Part shown: piece by piece, positions 20,843 through 32,576 of the stretch
How positions within the stretch are numbered: position 1 is the stretch's first letter
Layout of the letters: the number at the start of each line of letters is the position of its first letter
Assembly (NCBI GenBank): GCA_025677825.1
Contig: JAIXMO010000009.1
Coordinates: 310,001-374,000, forward strand
Source of the DNA: Helicostylum pulchrum
Lineage: Eukaryota > Mucoromycota > Mucoromycetes > Mucorales > Mucoraceae
Length of the DNA: 64,000 bases
Direction: 5' to 3'
The notes under the pieces: model-generated
What the model saw: only the letters and a program-made list of their open reading frames with translations
Told to the model about the DNA's origin: nothing
The model's database searches: none
Program-made: the position numbers and the translations under genes

Positions 20843-22296
20843 ATGAGCGCTATGGATATTTCAGAAGACCCTACTACATCTATTGTTTCAAACGCTGCCA
20901 GTAGTTCAGGACTTTCAATTTCAGTGTAAATGAGTACAATGTCTTTTTTTTTAAGAAAAAAACGTATACTAAAAACGCACACACAGACATCCTTTAGTTT
21001 TATTGAACATTTCTGACCACTATACTCGTACTAAATTACAAACACCAGCAGCTATTGATAATGGTAAATGACTCGTACTATATATATATACATATATGTA
21101 TTTATTTTAAAGACCTAAAATTGTCTGTAGGTAGAATGTATGGTGCCTTATTAGCATCTCAGTCAGGTCGTGATATCGATATTATTAACTCATTTGATCT
21201 TCCTTTATCTGTCAATGGTAAAGATAACGTACAACTCGACAAGAAATTTTTATTATATAAGTTGGAACAATGTAAGTAAATAAATAAAAATAAAAAAATA
21301 CGCGCAGCTAAAAAAATGGAATATATAGTAAAGCAAGTATTTCCTACATTGGATTTTATGGGTTGGTACTCACTTGGACCCAAACCTACAGAATCCGACC
21401 TTAAACTTCATGAACAAGTAAAGTATATGCACACATAAAAAAAGAGGGGAGGGGAACACAATGAATTAACACAATCAAAAAGTTTTTACAAGTGAATGAT
21501 TCAGCCTTATTTCTACAAATGGATCCTAATGCATTATCAGGTGGTGAACGAGAATTCCCTATTGATATTTACGAATCTATTATAGATATGGTGGATGAAC
21601 GTACCCGACTTGTTTTTATCAAATCAACATATAAGGTTGAGACGGGTGAGGCGGAATGTATTGCGGTAGATCATGTGGCTAAACCTAGTTCTTCCAGTCA
21701 TGACACTGGACTGGGAAACACGCGTAAAGTTTATATATATATTCGTTATTTATTTACATTTATAGACTTACCACACATATTTTTTTTCTTTAAATAATCA
21801 AGTGATTGCTCATTTGACCACACAAAGAAATGCCATTGCCATGTTAAATTCTAGAATCCAATTCCTTCAACAATATTTACAAGATACTAAATCTGGTGTT
21901 GTTCCGGTTGATCACGATATTATACGTCAAATTTCAAGTCTTTGTAGAAGATCACCTGTATTAGAAAAGAAGGCATTTGATGAACAATTCTCTACTGTAA
22001 GTAAAAAAATATACTATATTAAAACTGCATTTCTGATGCATTTTTATGTTTGTAGGAGTACAATGATGTGTTATTAGTGGCTTACCTTGCATCTATCACA
22101 AAAGGATTAAATACCGTGAATGACTTGGTTGATAAGTTTAATTTGGTGAATGGTGGAAATGGAACCAATCAAAACAAGCCCATTTCCGTTACTAGAAAAG
22201 GCAGAGTAAGTTCTTGTTTATCTTAAAAAAAAGAATGCATGTAATTAATCATAATGTTTGTATTCACAATAGCGTATCAACCCTTCAAGAAATTAA
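20843..22296 (+). CDS. CSN6: COP9 signalosome subunit 6 (MPN domain)
   Basis: Multi-exon gene from ATG at 20843 (MSAMDISEDPTTS; an ATG at 20838 stops at once) to TAA at 22294-22296. The MPN part reads VHPLVLLNISDHYTRTKLQ, GRMYGALLASQSGRDIDI and FPTLDFMGWYSLGPKPTESD. It lacks the JAMM metal ligands, as in CSN6 (non-catalytic MPN), which argues against the catalytic CSN5. The C-terminal half (HLTTQRNAIAMLNSRIQFLQ and LLVAYLASITKGLNTVNDL) matches the helical bundle that anchors it to CSN5. It is a component of the nuclear/cytosolic complex that removes Nedd8 from cullins. All introns are short. Confidence 0.92.
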
Positions 22297-22499
22297 AAAA
22301 AAGCTTAAAAAAAAGGAATAAACATGTATTCACACTTTTTCTGTTGTAAATAAGATTTTTTATTATCGTGAGCTTTTATACGTCCTCGGATATTTAAGAT
22401 GGTAAACCTTTTTAAACATAAAACAATCAATGTAAAGTGTTCTGTTTGTAACAGAATTCATTTAGTACTTTTCTTTTGTACCCTCTACTGGTATTAGGA

Positions 22500-22620
22500 A
22501 ATAATGACTTCCAGAATTCCACCTCCAGATCTTCATAAGACTGTTCCAATTCCATAAGGTCATTGGATTTGAGCTTCAAGGTTCCTTGCATGTCAACACT
22601 ATAGCGGTAAATTAAAAGTA
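22500..22620 (-). pseudogene. Fragment of a hypothetical gene also present at 25.7 kb
   Basis: The stretch ATTCCACCTCCAGATCTTCA and what follows is clearly related to 25745-25850 (TTCCACCCCAGATCTTCATT...). On the minus strand both encode a piece of the type (L/F)KSNDxxELxxL. The 22.5-kb copy has lost the frame within about 25 codons. It abuts the LINE remnant, so the LINE may have landed in or beside one of two copies. Confidence 0.5.
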
Positions 22621-22624
22621 TATT

Positions 22625-24300
22625 AGTACTAACGACTGTCTGATGAAATCATCTTGCTACAAGAAATCTAAACCCTCTACTGCGCTTAAGCCAGCTTGTC
22701 GGAACCGTGAGAGCACGGATCATGTAAAGCATGATTTCCCTCAACTCAAACGACGTAGAATTTCAATTCTCGATCAAGAACTTTTCACCAAAACGCTGCA
22801 ACCCAATACACGATTGATTACATTTACGCAGCTCAATCCCTTCACCACCTTACATCAAACAGTACAGTTACTCACATTTCCCCCAGCTGGTCTGACCACA
22901 ACATACTATCAATGAGCTATTGTGTAGAGCAACGACCTACTGGTCGTGGCAACTGGCGTTTCAACCCAATAGTATTAAAGAACGAGAACTTTTGTACGGA
23001 GCTTCATCCTAATCCTCATACTTGTGGTGATTTACAAACACAATGGGAGAAAGTTAAAAAGGTAACTAAAAAACTTGACATATCTATTAGCTGAAAAATA
23101 TATCATGGAAGAAAAAACAAACGAAGAAACTACAAAGTCAACGAAACTCTGTCCTACGAAACAACCCAACTTTAGCGGAACGAGAATCCACCTTACCACC
23201 CATCCAAAACGAAATCATCCAACTTCGACAAGACTTGGTCGACACTGCAAAATTACGCTCTGTACTATGGTAGCGGGAGAAAGACAAATTATCGACAGTA
23301 TATCTTAACCGCATCATTACAACCAGAGGGAAAAAACAAAACATTGAGGATCTGGTTCATCCCACCACTGGTAATATTTGCTCAAACGACGAGGATAAAC
23401 TTCAAGCAACCGCGATTTTTTACAAGGATTTATTTGTACCTGAATTGGTCGAAAATGATACGATCCAACAACTTGCCAAAACAATCACTTTTACGCAACA
23501 ACTGACTTCACCGCAACAACAATCACTGTCCCGACCATTCTCTTTTGATAGTATTCGGGAACAAGCACGACGATCTTCGAATCCAAGTAGCCCAGGACTA
23601 GATGATCTAAGTTATGGCATTATTTTATTTATATTTAATTTACCTTTGTACGGTGATCTAGTACATAAACTGTATAGCACTCCCCTTGAGAAAGGTATAT
23701 TTCCTCTGTTTGTGATGTGTCTCATACTACCCAAGAAAGGCAATCTCAACCTCTTCCAAAATTGGCGCCCATTTATCTAACCAATTGCGACGCAAAAATA
23801 TCCAACTACAAGACTTTTGAATTCTCGACTAATTCATGTTGTTAAATAACACACTAATCACGCCTCATCAAACTGGATTTCTTCCACATTATTTCATTGG
23901 CGTTATTCTCAAATCAATTGTCGATTACACCAAAATGTATGCTACATACCAGTGGCGCTACTACTTGATATTATGAAAGCTTATGATAGGGCTAATAGTC
24001 AATATTTACAAAAAGTCCTACTCCAATTTAAAATTCCTGAACATATTGTTACCTGCATTATTAACTTCTTTTTTCAAACTCAAGTTTGCATTATAACGTA
24101 AATGGTTTCATGTCAAATCCTGTTACCCAGAATCGCGGTCTTTGCCAAGGTGACCTCGACCTCAACTACACCTCTTTTCCGCTGAAAAATTCTCGTCTAT
24201 TCTGTATACTTTCCGATTCCCGAATTGTTTTGAATCAAATTTGCCACTGGCCTTTTTGTTTGGATCAATTCTCGAAGCTGTTTGCATACTTCAAAAAATA
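22625..24300 (+). mobile_element. Degenerate non-LTR retrotransposon (LINE) ORF2
   Basis: A broken reading frame with many stops and shifts. Order of recognisable pieces: DEIILLQE (endonuclease start, near 22640), SDHNxLS followed by RGNWRFNP (end of the endonuclease domain, about 22900-22965), SSPGLDDLSYGI (23590-23620), LPKKGNLNLFQNWRPFI (RT motif, 23730-23780), LLDIMKAYDRA (RT motif A with the catalytic Asp, about 23965-23995), KIPEHIVTCIINFF, and NGFMSNPVTQNRGLCQGD (motif B region, 24095-24150). These are in the order of an APE-type LINE with endonuclease followed by reverse transcriptase. The YxDD motif and beyond are not readable. No poly-A tail or target duplication was identified. Confidence 0.85.
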
Positions 24301-24949
24301 AAGCGTTATTTGCGTCCACTCAATTGCTCTTTATTTTTTAACTCAGCTTGTTCGATAACCAAATTAGGGGTTCCCTAAAAATCTTGATGAAGAGTGTTTT
24401 TTTTGCTTTGGCCAAAACTGAACAATACTCTTATTTTACGTGCTCACAATAAGAATGGACGGCGCTTTTTTTGACTCAATGAAAGGTTCTTTGGTTCCAA
24501 AATTTACACTAAATGTTGGTGAGACGTAAAGAGAAAAAGGAAGCAATTATGTTTGTAATGTTTTACTAATTTTGATTACAAGCTTACCTGTAGAGACCTG
24601 CTTCTAAATAAAGCCATATCCTTGACTGTTGCTGAGGCTATCTGTCTAGTGTAAAAGCATTCCGGTAGTAGTTGGTTGCTCAGTAAGGACATTCCCTGTA
24701 ATATTGATACTTTTCCCGCGATTATAATCGTAGTATCTGCAATCGCATAAGGATGTAGTTTTCTCCAACCGTATACGCTTTTAGCTGATAATTATGCATG
24801 TTATTGATATTTATATTGTTGCCGGTATTGACATTGTTGCCGGCATTATCATTGTTATTAATATTGTTATTGCTATTGATTGTTGATTATATTGGCATTC
24901 ACTCTGTGCAAGGCTTCTTGCTCGAGTTATTAGAAGTGTCGTACAAATT

Positions 24950-26143
24950 ATCAGGGACATACAATGGACTGTCGTCATTAATTGGCGGGTAAAACGAGCC
25001 GCAGATCCAAGTATTATAATCGATTTGTTGAGCTTCCTTACCCTTGCTTCGGGAAAAGCGAGAGTCATAACTTTTTCAATTCGTGTCCTCGAGAAGATGG
25101 AGTAATTTAAATACGTGAGACTATAAGAAACAGTATGATTAATAAAAAAAAAAAAAAAGTAACAAAAAGCACGTGAACTTCTTACCCTTAGGGAAAAAAG
25201 CTTTTGGAACCATTGAGAGGACTGTGCCGCAAATTCGGCAGGATTAAGAGGAATAGTCAAGTTTACAAATTCATCGACGCAATACAATCCATTATCAGCT
25301 AAATATAGTTTCAATACGACACATTGATTATCTAAAGAGGATTAACATTCGTTAGTGTTCACAGTAGTGTATACCATTTTCTTTAAATATAAATAAACAC
25401 TTACTACATATTTGTATCATGGGAACACAGAAGCGTGTATGATCGAAATTATTCGAATTCTTGATTAGATAATCCAGAATGTCCTTACTTTCAATAGCTA
25501 ATTTTAAGTGATCATCGTTGGTTTTTTTTTGGCAATCATGTACCTAGCAGCCTCCATATTCGTTAAATCGACAAGTTTTTCATCGTAAAAAAATATAATT
25601 CTACAGTCTATTTTAAAAAGGTTGTGCTCCGACATCGATTCGCCTCTATAATTTTCTTGTCAAAAGACACAAATAGCGACATATTTAACTTTACTTTACC
25701 ATTTACAGGCTATCCTCCCACTGTCAGGGAACAGTGGTTCAAGGGTTCCACCCCAGATCTTCATTAGACTGTCTAGTTCCGTAACGTTATTAGATTTAAA
25801 TCTTAAGGCTTCGGAATGGAAGCGGTACATATCAGTTATATATCGTATTTTATTCAGCAGATGTCAGAGGTACTTACACGTGAGCATAAGTCTTAAATAG
25901 TACTTCATTATAACCTCCCAAATTTTTTATTTCGAGTTTTCCCGCTAAGGCATATGCATCAACTAACTCAAGTTCCTTCAATTTACTATCTAACCTGTCC
26001 AAACAGTCAAACTTCTTGATTTTGGTTAACTTGGTTTCAAAGTTATAGTGTTTTTTTATAGTATCCCATTCATTCTGATTGAAATATTTCTTTTGCGAAT
26101 CATTTGTATTGTCAGATAAATCAATTATACTGTTAAGAGACAA
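24950..26143 (-). pseudogene. Hypothetical multi-exon gene remnant, lineage-specific family
   Basis: Several exon-like pieces can be read on the minus strand: SLNSIIDLSDNTNDSQKKYF to FKTYAHV (25874-26143), RFHSEALRFKSNNVTELDSL (near 25830), a piece ending FDHTRFCVPMIQIC (25400-25500), NQCVVLKLYLADNGLYCVDE (25200-25325), and ARVRKLNKSIIILGSAARFT (24980-25050). Good splice sites join some of them (for example GTAAGTG at 25404). But the acceptor before RFHSEAL is missing, and a 9-A run near 25530 shifts the frame between AARYMIAKK and DDHLKLAIESKD. This looks like a decaying member of an unrecognised protein family. Function unknown. Confidence 0.45.
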
Positions 26144-26272
26144 ACTTTAGGAAAAAACAACCCTGTAAGTTTTTTTTTTTTTTTTTTTTTGCTAGAAATA
26201 AGAATGTATTACAACCACCTTACCTAATCACATGTTTAGATTTAGAGTTGAGTTGGTGAAAATTATTAAGGA

Positions 26273-26370
26273 CAGTGAATCATCGAATCTTTGAATGCAT
26301 CTTGCGCTCATTTGTATTCCAATGAGCACGCCTGTTTCAGTATCAGAAACACCCCACATTCAAAATCTTT
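26273..26370 (+). rRNA. Dispersed 5.8S rRNA 3' end plus ITS2 fragment (rDNA relic)
   Basis: GTGAATCATCGAATCTTTGA is the diagnostic 5.8S rRNA sequence. It is followed by the GCATCTTGCGCTC...GAGCACGCCTGTTTCAGTATC segment and ACACCCCACATTCAA, which resembles the start of Mucorales ITS2. One base differs from the usual 5.8S (GAATGCATC for GAACGCATC). No 18S, full 5.8S or 28S surrounds it, so it is a non-functional fragment inserted among gene relics. Confidence 0.85.
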
Positions 26371-26689
26371 TTTTTAAGCGGAACTGAGTCGTACTTCGGC
26401 ATTATTTTTTATCTTCGTACCAACACTGGCGCCGTTAAAACACAGTTGATATCCCGATTCTATATAAGGAAATAAGCCTAATATTATCAGGGAAGGCAGG
26501 GACACTAACGTCTTCATAGCCATATGTCTACATAACGTTGGTATTCCATGATTCTTTGATACTGTTCCTTTCTATAGATCACTACGTCCTCTCTTTCATG
26601 ACCGTCGAAATAAATTACCTTACCTTTTAAATATGAGAGAAGTTATTAACTAAGAATGATCTGGTTTTTTTTTTCATTCTGGTGTAAAT

Positions 26690-26960
26690 GACTTACCCAC
26701 ACGTTTGAAGTGGAAACCCCATTGCATAAGCTTATTTCTAATGCATTCGATAGACAAAGGATTGGTAATGGCCCGCTACCATCAACTTCAACATTCAACG
26801 TATGGTTTTCAATAGCTGCAGGAAGGATCACAGTTCGAAGTTCGTTCTGTAAAGTAGGAATGTTTCTTTGGAACTTTGGTACTGATCGAAACCATTTAAG
26901 TAATTTTTCCTTGATATCGTTGTACGGCGAGATACTTGGGCCGTTCAAAACCAATTCCAT
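26690..26960 (-). CDS. Hypothetical exon, possible 5' end of the remnant at 25-26 kb
   Basis: An open exon starting MELVLNGPSISPYNDIKEKL at 26960 and ending at a good donor (GTAAGTCATTT, about 26696) after STSNVW. It may be the first exon of the family member whose later exons lie at 25.0-26.1 kb, with the rDNA fragment inside the intervening intron-like region. No domain recognised. Confidence 0.35.
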
Positions 26961-27430
26961 CTGATTGTTTTATGCTTAAAAGGGTTTGCCGTCGTGTTTT
27001 ATCAAAAAGAAAAAAAAAAGATAAAAGAGGGGGAAATCGGGGTTGAAATTCACTCCAAATAAACCACAGTGCTAAAATATTCAAACTTCAACTCACCTTT
27101 TTGAAAGAAGTAAAAGTGATATGCAAAAAAAAACTTGGGCAATTATTTTAATAATGCTCTTTAGACAGTTCCGTTTGATTATTTTATGTTAAAAAAGGTT
27201 TGCCGTCGCGTTTTATCAAAAAGAAAAAAAAGGATTGAAATCCCCACTTAGAGAGAAAACCCCTTTTTTAATATCGGCTAAACGTTTAAGAGAAAATCGT
27301 ACATATTTAAACTCAATAATGCCATATCACTGGCTGAAAGTCCAAATTTAAGGCTGGTCTTTTTCACACCACAGTGCTTGAATATTCAAACTTCGAACCG
27401 ATACTTTGAAAAAAGTAAAGGCGATAGGAA
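26956..27430. repeat. Two diverged copies of a direct repeat
   Basis: Copy 1 is about 26956-27130 and copy 2 about 27168-27430. Shared blocks in the same order: TTTGCCGTCGYGTTTTATCA (26985 and 27200), a following AAAAAGAAAAAAAA run, and CCACAGTGCT..AATATTCAAACTTC (27062 and 27370) with a GAAARAAGTAAARGYGATA tail. Copy 2 is longer by roughly 80 bp between the blocks. Confidence 0.7.
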
Positions 27431-27590
27431 TATGAATCGTTAATCTTTTTAATCGAAGGGCTATAAATATGTAAAAAGAAATCTTTTTTATTTCGTACGC
27501 ATTTTTTATATCCAAGCGGTATTTTACAAGAGTATATATTCTCAAAAATGACAGAAAAAAAAATTATACTGAATATGGTGAATTGTTTAA

Positions 27591-27824
27591 AGCACCTACC
27601 GCGGTATGTGTAAAAGGGGATAAAAGCCAAATTTGGACGTCAAATTTACACATTTTATCCACCACGGTAGATGTAAACAGAAGCCAAATTTACACATTAT
27701 TGTAAAAAAAGTGTATCTTCTGTGTATATTTGGACATGCTTTACACATGTGTAAAATTTTCAGACATACACTTAAACCTCAGACACATGTGTAACTTTAC
27801 ACCTATCACGGTACGGTAGGTGCT
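27591..27824. repeat. Short palindromic-ended element (MITE-like)
   Basis: 234 bp with inverted ends: AGCACCTACCGCGGTATGTG at the left and its near complement at the right (TGATAGGTGTAAA side, ...CGGTACGGTAGGTGCT). Inside, TTTACACAT-type words recur several times in both orientations, and GCCAAATTT occurs twice. It carries no ORF. No clear target-site duplication was found, so it may be an old insertion or a foldback repeat. Confidence 0.6.
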
Positions 27825-28199
27825 CTTTATGCAAACCCCCCCCCCCCCCGCACCAAAGTCACTTAAAACCACCACTCTCGTCATTTTATTTTGTATTATA
27901 GTAAATATTCACTTTTACTAACGTTTCTATTATCAATCATACCATCAAGTACAATAAACATATGCAAGTATATAATGTCTCCTTTGATAATGGTTATATC
28001 TGGACCGAATTTACTGTTTTACTAAATAAAAACGAGTCGAGCCTTGAAGTTTAACAATTACTTATGTTATCAAATTCGTTAGTAAAAATCTTAGTAAATT
28101 TATACAGTTTACTTACTCTAACTTGGGGGTATCAATTACGATAAGGTGTTCTTTTGGTAGTATACCAAGTCATAAAAAAAAACTTAAGAGTATTAACAG
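27825..28199. other. Intergenic, no gene seen
   Basis: Starts with a 13-C homopolymer (27837-27849), followed by GCACCAAAGTCACTTAAAAC, which resembles the sequence just right of the Fanzor element (CAGCACCCCCCGGGACGG, then AGTCACTTTAAACC). Otherwise AT-rich and empty. Confidence 0.5.
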
Positions 28200-28380
28200 C
28201 TTTTTTTTGTGACTTATACTACATCTTCTTTATTCCTTTTGGCTTTACGAACAAGTTATCGCGGACAGTGGCAGGAGGAGCGGGAACAGCAGTAAGCAAA
28301 GAAGCAGGAATACGATCTGTATTTTTTACGAATAGCAGCGACCTCCTGACTAACCTCTTTTAGTCTCTTTCTAATCGCTT
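28200..28380 (-). pseudogene. Short decayed coding fragment
   Basis: Minus strand reads RLKEVSQEVAAIRK and, after a one-base shift, TDRIPASLLTAVPAPPATVR. The G/C-richer composition and the continuity across one shift suggest a coding relic. No family recognised. Confidence 0.3.
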
Positions 28381-28677
28381 AAATATTACGACTTCAAGTA
28401 AGAAGCGTGTCAACCATTGCCGATTTTATTTAATCATTTTTGATTGCTGAGAATGATAATGATAGCCAATAAAATTATGCTTTTTTCATGTAATAACAAT
28501 AATAGTAATAAAAAGATAAAATTGCTAGTCTTTATGTGTATAATTAATTAGATTAAGATATATGTTTATTATAAATAAGAAAAAAATATATACAATTGGT
28601 ATAATAAACAGGTATATGTTGACTATCTATGCTGCAGACAAAGCTCAACAGAGGGGTATATAATCGAAAAAAAGAAT

Positions 28678-30260
28678 TTAGCCTTTCAAAGTAGCAGAGA
28701 TAGAGAAGAACATGACACTAAAACCCCAAATAAGAAGCAAACCAGCTGCAATGTCTAAAAACCAGTGAGGTCTTAATGATCTATCCATGTTCATATCATT
28801 TTCTGCGCACAAGTCATCACCACCATCTACGGTAGCGACATCATCATCAAAGCACAATCTTGAAGAAGAAGAAATGGAAGTTGTTTCCCATAACAAAGGC
28901 ACCTTTAAATCGTTTTCATCAGGAGTCAAAGTACTTGTGGTGGTTAAGCTAGGGAACATGATATTACTAGTAGGTTTACAAGTATCTTGGGAAGAAGTTT
29001 CCGAACCCATAGTCTTTTCATAACCTGCATTACGCGTACAGAGATAAGCACAAGAAGGTATGATGTTTGCTAACGTGGTTGCAGAAAATCCACCGACTAA
29101 TGCATAAACAGTACCAAGAGACCGAACGGCAATACCCAATGATAAGACGATAGTAAATACAAGTACAGTAACAGCATAGTGTTGCAATTTGGTAGGTTGC
29201 TTACAGTCTGTTTCAAAACCTAAAGACTTTTGGACTGCTTCACGCGTAGGAAAGATACCCATGGGGATGGTCAAGATCATACTAATAGAAAGGGCAAATC
29301 GACCAATATTGATGATTGGATCATCGGTAGCAAAGTTCATGAACAAGTTGGATTGGACGTTGTTACCAAAGCACATGTAACCGATACAAGCGAAAGAAAT
29401 GGAGATAATCCAACTGATACCGGTAGACATAATAGTAGTGTGTTTCCAGTTGGAGGTAGTTTGATCTTGCAAGGTTAGAAAGTTATTGAAAGCGACTTGG
29501 TGACAAGTGAAGGCAAATGCCATGATACCCAAAGCACCAAAGACATCACTGCCGACCCATTCAAGTTCAATAGGCTCTTGAGGAGTATAAGCGGGAGCAC
29601 GGATTAAGATGGTTAAAAGAATAATAGGTAAACAGAGAACGGATATAATTGACCAACGAGCTAATGAACCAATAGACCTCGACATATTTAACGGTAAAAT
29701 CTACATATAAAAAACGTGTTTAATTATTTATTTTTTTGTTTACTATTAAAAATAAAACTTACACAAAATATTCCTACAAATATTAAAACAAATGTACGAT
29801 CACCTAATATAGGAAATTGAGGAAGATACCTCATAAACAGCATTGGAAGACTATCGCCAAGCAAGATAAAGTAACTGACTGTACCACCACCAGCTTGCAC
29901 GCAAATCATGAAATTAACAAAATAAAACCCGGGTCTGCCCAACAAGTACTCTACCAGATTAGCGAATTTATAAATGCCAACTCTTCGACCAGCAACAATC
30001 AACATGTATAAACCAATTTGAGCTAACACGGCTACTACAATGGAAGCGATAATACCGGTAAAGAATCCAGCTCTGGCAATAGCAAATGGTAAGCCAATGA
30101 TACCAGCGCCCACAGTTGCATTGACTAAGTTAAAAGCGACTTCTAGTTTGGTGCGTGAGCCGTAACCTGGTCGGTCTGCTTGTAATAAATCTCTTTCGGA
30201 TTTGGTTAAAGTGTATGGTTTAAATGGTGGTGGTTGCATGGAACCGTATTTAATCGACAT
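28678..30260 (-). CDS. Vacuolar amino acid transporter of the AVT family
   Basis: Two exons, 29753-30260 and 28678-29696, joined across a GTAAGT...TAG intron to give GIFCILPLNMSRSIG. About 508 residues. A polar N-terminus is followed by VEVAFNLVNATVGAGIIGLP-like sequence (here LEVAFNLVNATVGAGIIGLP), the AAAP-family first helix, then about ten more membrane segments. A polar, acidic loop (CFDDDVATVDGGDDLCAEND) precedes the last helix. Best fit is the AVT5-7/SLC38 branch of the amino acid/auxin permease family, proton-coupled transport across the vacuolar membrane. The substrate is unknown. Confidence 0.88.
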
Positions 30261-32576
30261 TTTTGTTTGTGTATGTGTGCGTGTATAAAAAAGCAGTAAT
30301 TAAAAAATAATAATAATAATAAGAAAAAAAAAGAGAAAAAAAGGGTTTCTTATATACTTTTTTTTTTTTTTTTTTTATAAAATAAATAATATATAAGGGG
30401 TTAGTTGCCTTTTAAAGGATTATTTTTTTGCTGATCGCACAATCATAAGGGAAAGACGAAATGCCGTATGTAAAAAACGCATGCATATACAAAATAGAAA
30501 TTTCTTTTATCAGTTTTAAAAAAGGTTGTGCGATTTAATTAATTATATCATTTGCTATCTTTCTATCTCTTGCTTATTATAAAAACGTACAATAAAAAGG
30601 GAATTTCTTTTTTTAAAAAAAAAGCATAATAAATAATCTATAAAAGTAAAAAAAAGGAGTGAACCTATCAAATTATATAAAGATTTCGACAGAAGTGATT
30701 TAAATCTGTGAATAATATTGATTGGCTGAAATAGATTAGATTCTCTTCCCCCCCAAAAAAAAACCGCCCCTCTCCCCACCCACCCACCCCCCTCTATTCC
30801 TCTTTGAAGCAAAGATAGAAAACCAAGTTTAGGTGTATTTCGGTATAGTTTGTTCCGAACAGCAAAAAGCACATAATAAAAAATGACAGGTGATCAGCAA
30901 CATAATTCATTGGTAAATGTTTACTTATCACTATACACACGTGTCCCCTCTTTTACTCTATCAAAAAGCACGTTATTTTTTTTTATTTAGGCGTGTATAT
31001 TTAAAAAAAAATTCAAATGACATATCACAACTCTTTGCTCATTAATTGCTGTAATCCAGAGATACGTAAAAAAAAAAAAAATAACGAACTCGTAATAACC
31101 TCCTTCACTGTGACTTTTACTAGGGGAAAAAAGAAAAAAAAATTTCTAAAAATACGATTTGCATTAACGATTCTTGGCAGAGAACCTCACCTCCCTTCTT
31201 TTGTCAATCGTGCCAAAAAAAAAAAAGAATTATATTAAACTCGTGCCAAATACTTTTTTTATCTGTTGAGACATATGATAGCTATTTCTATCAAATGTAA
31301 TATTCTTATTTCTCTCTGCTGATAAAAAATGTTTTAATTAAAAAACTTCTCGTAAGGAGGAACGTAGAATGACGAATGAACGATAACTTTTTTTGAGAAT
31401 TCTAATATCGAATGGCGTACAGAAAAAAAAAAAAAGGTAAATCACTATGAGTAATAAAATACTATGGAAACATACAAAGTGTGTACCTGAATTATGTATA
31501 TACCCGGAGTTATAAAAAAAAGAGATGATACAGATCATCTACCTTTTTCCAACAAATTGCATGTTTTTTTTATATACAGATACAAATGTATTATTATCAT
31601 AAATTCAATTACAACTGGAATTTAGTTTGATATCTAACGCATACCTTTTTTGTTGAGTGATCATATTACTGTGATTTGTAGGTAATAATGACAAAAAGGT
31701 GTTATCAAAAGTACTATTACGTTACGTTAGATCATTTAAATCTAGTATTAGGCGATATTAAAGTTTCGTTTTTCTTTTTGCGTTACAACACTTTGAAATT
31801 GAATCTCATTTTATGTAGTAGTTTTCTTTTTGATCTGCGGCAAAAAGTTTCTATAACTACTAAAAGTTAAGCATAATGCGGAAAAAAAGTAATACTGGTA
31901 TGTGTGTGAGAGAAAACTTTTTTATTGTTTGTTGCAGTATTTACATGATTCAATTCATTATTTACAAGTAAAGAATAATTTCTATTGTCATAAAACCGTA
32001 ACGATATATACTTGGCTCCCTTTCCAATACGTCTCTCGTTTTATAAAAGAAGATACGGGACCGAAACCAAAACTTTTTGCGACGTTTCTTTAAAATACCT
32101 CTACCGTTTATAATACTATACCAATAACCCGTACGTATTACCCTTTTTTTTTAATTCATCTGAGCTTGAAGACCTTTTTGTTTGACAGAATTAATTGTTT
32201 GCCGGCATAAAAAGGTAGAATTAAGTAATTTATCCAATCATATTTTGCAAGTCTTTTTTTCTTCTTCTTCTTTTCTGTATCGTTAACTTTTGAAGTATGA
32301 AATGAAAAATATATATTCTAGTTACGATTGGTACCTTATAACCATGACAATGAAATAATGCGTGTACGTACCTTTTCAAGAAAAAAAGGAACAAATTGAG
32401 CTTAAAAACACTTAGGCCAATGAAACTAAGAGCATCGTCTTTATTGATGACATCAATTTACTTGAGTCCAAAAAAAAAAAAAAAAAAAACGCGTAAGCTC
32501 AGTCCAGCAGACAAAAAAAAAAAAGGTCCCTCTGTATTCTATTACACTTTTTATTTTTTACATAATATATTATACA
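30261..32576. other. Long intergenic region, no gene supported
   Basis: 2.3 kb of AT-rich sequence with many poly-A/T runs and only short random ORFs. A C-rich stretch on the plus strand (30750-30795, CCCCCCAAAA and CCCACCCACCC) is the only unusual composition. No tRNA, no domain-bearing ORF and no clear repeat were seen. Confidence 0.5.

Noticed and set aside
27837..27849. Poly-C run as a structural element
   Set aside because: Homopolymers of C or G occur several times (37423, 41125, 48590) and are prone to error; no other feature goes with them.
30555..30872. 105-residue minus ORF in the intergenic region
   Set aside because: Composition follows poly-T/C tracts; no domain or good start context.
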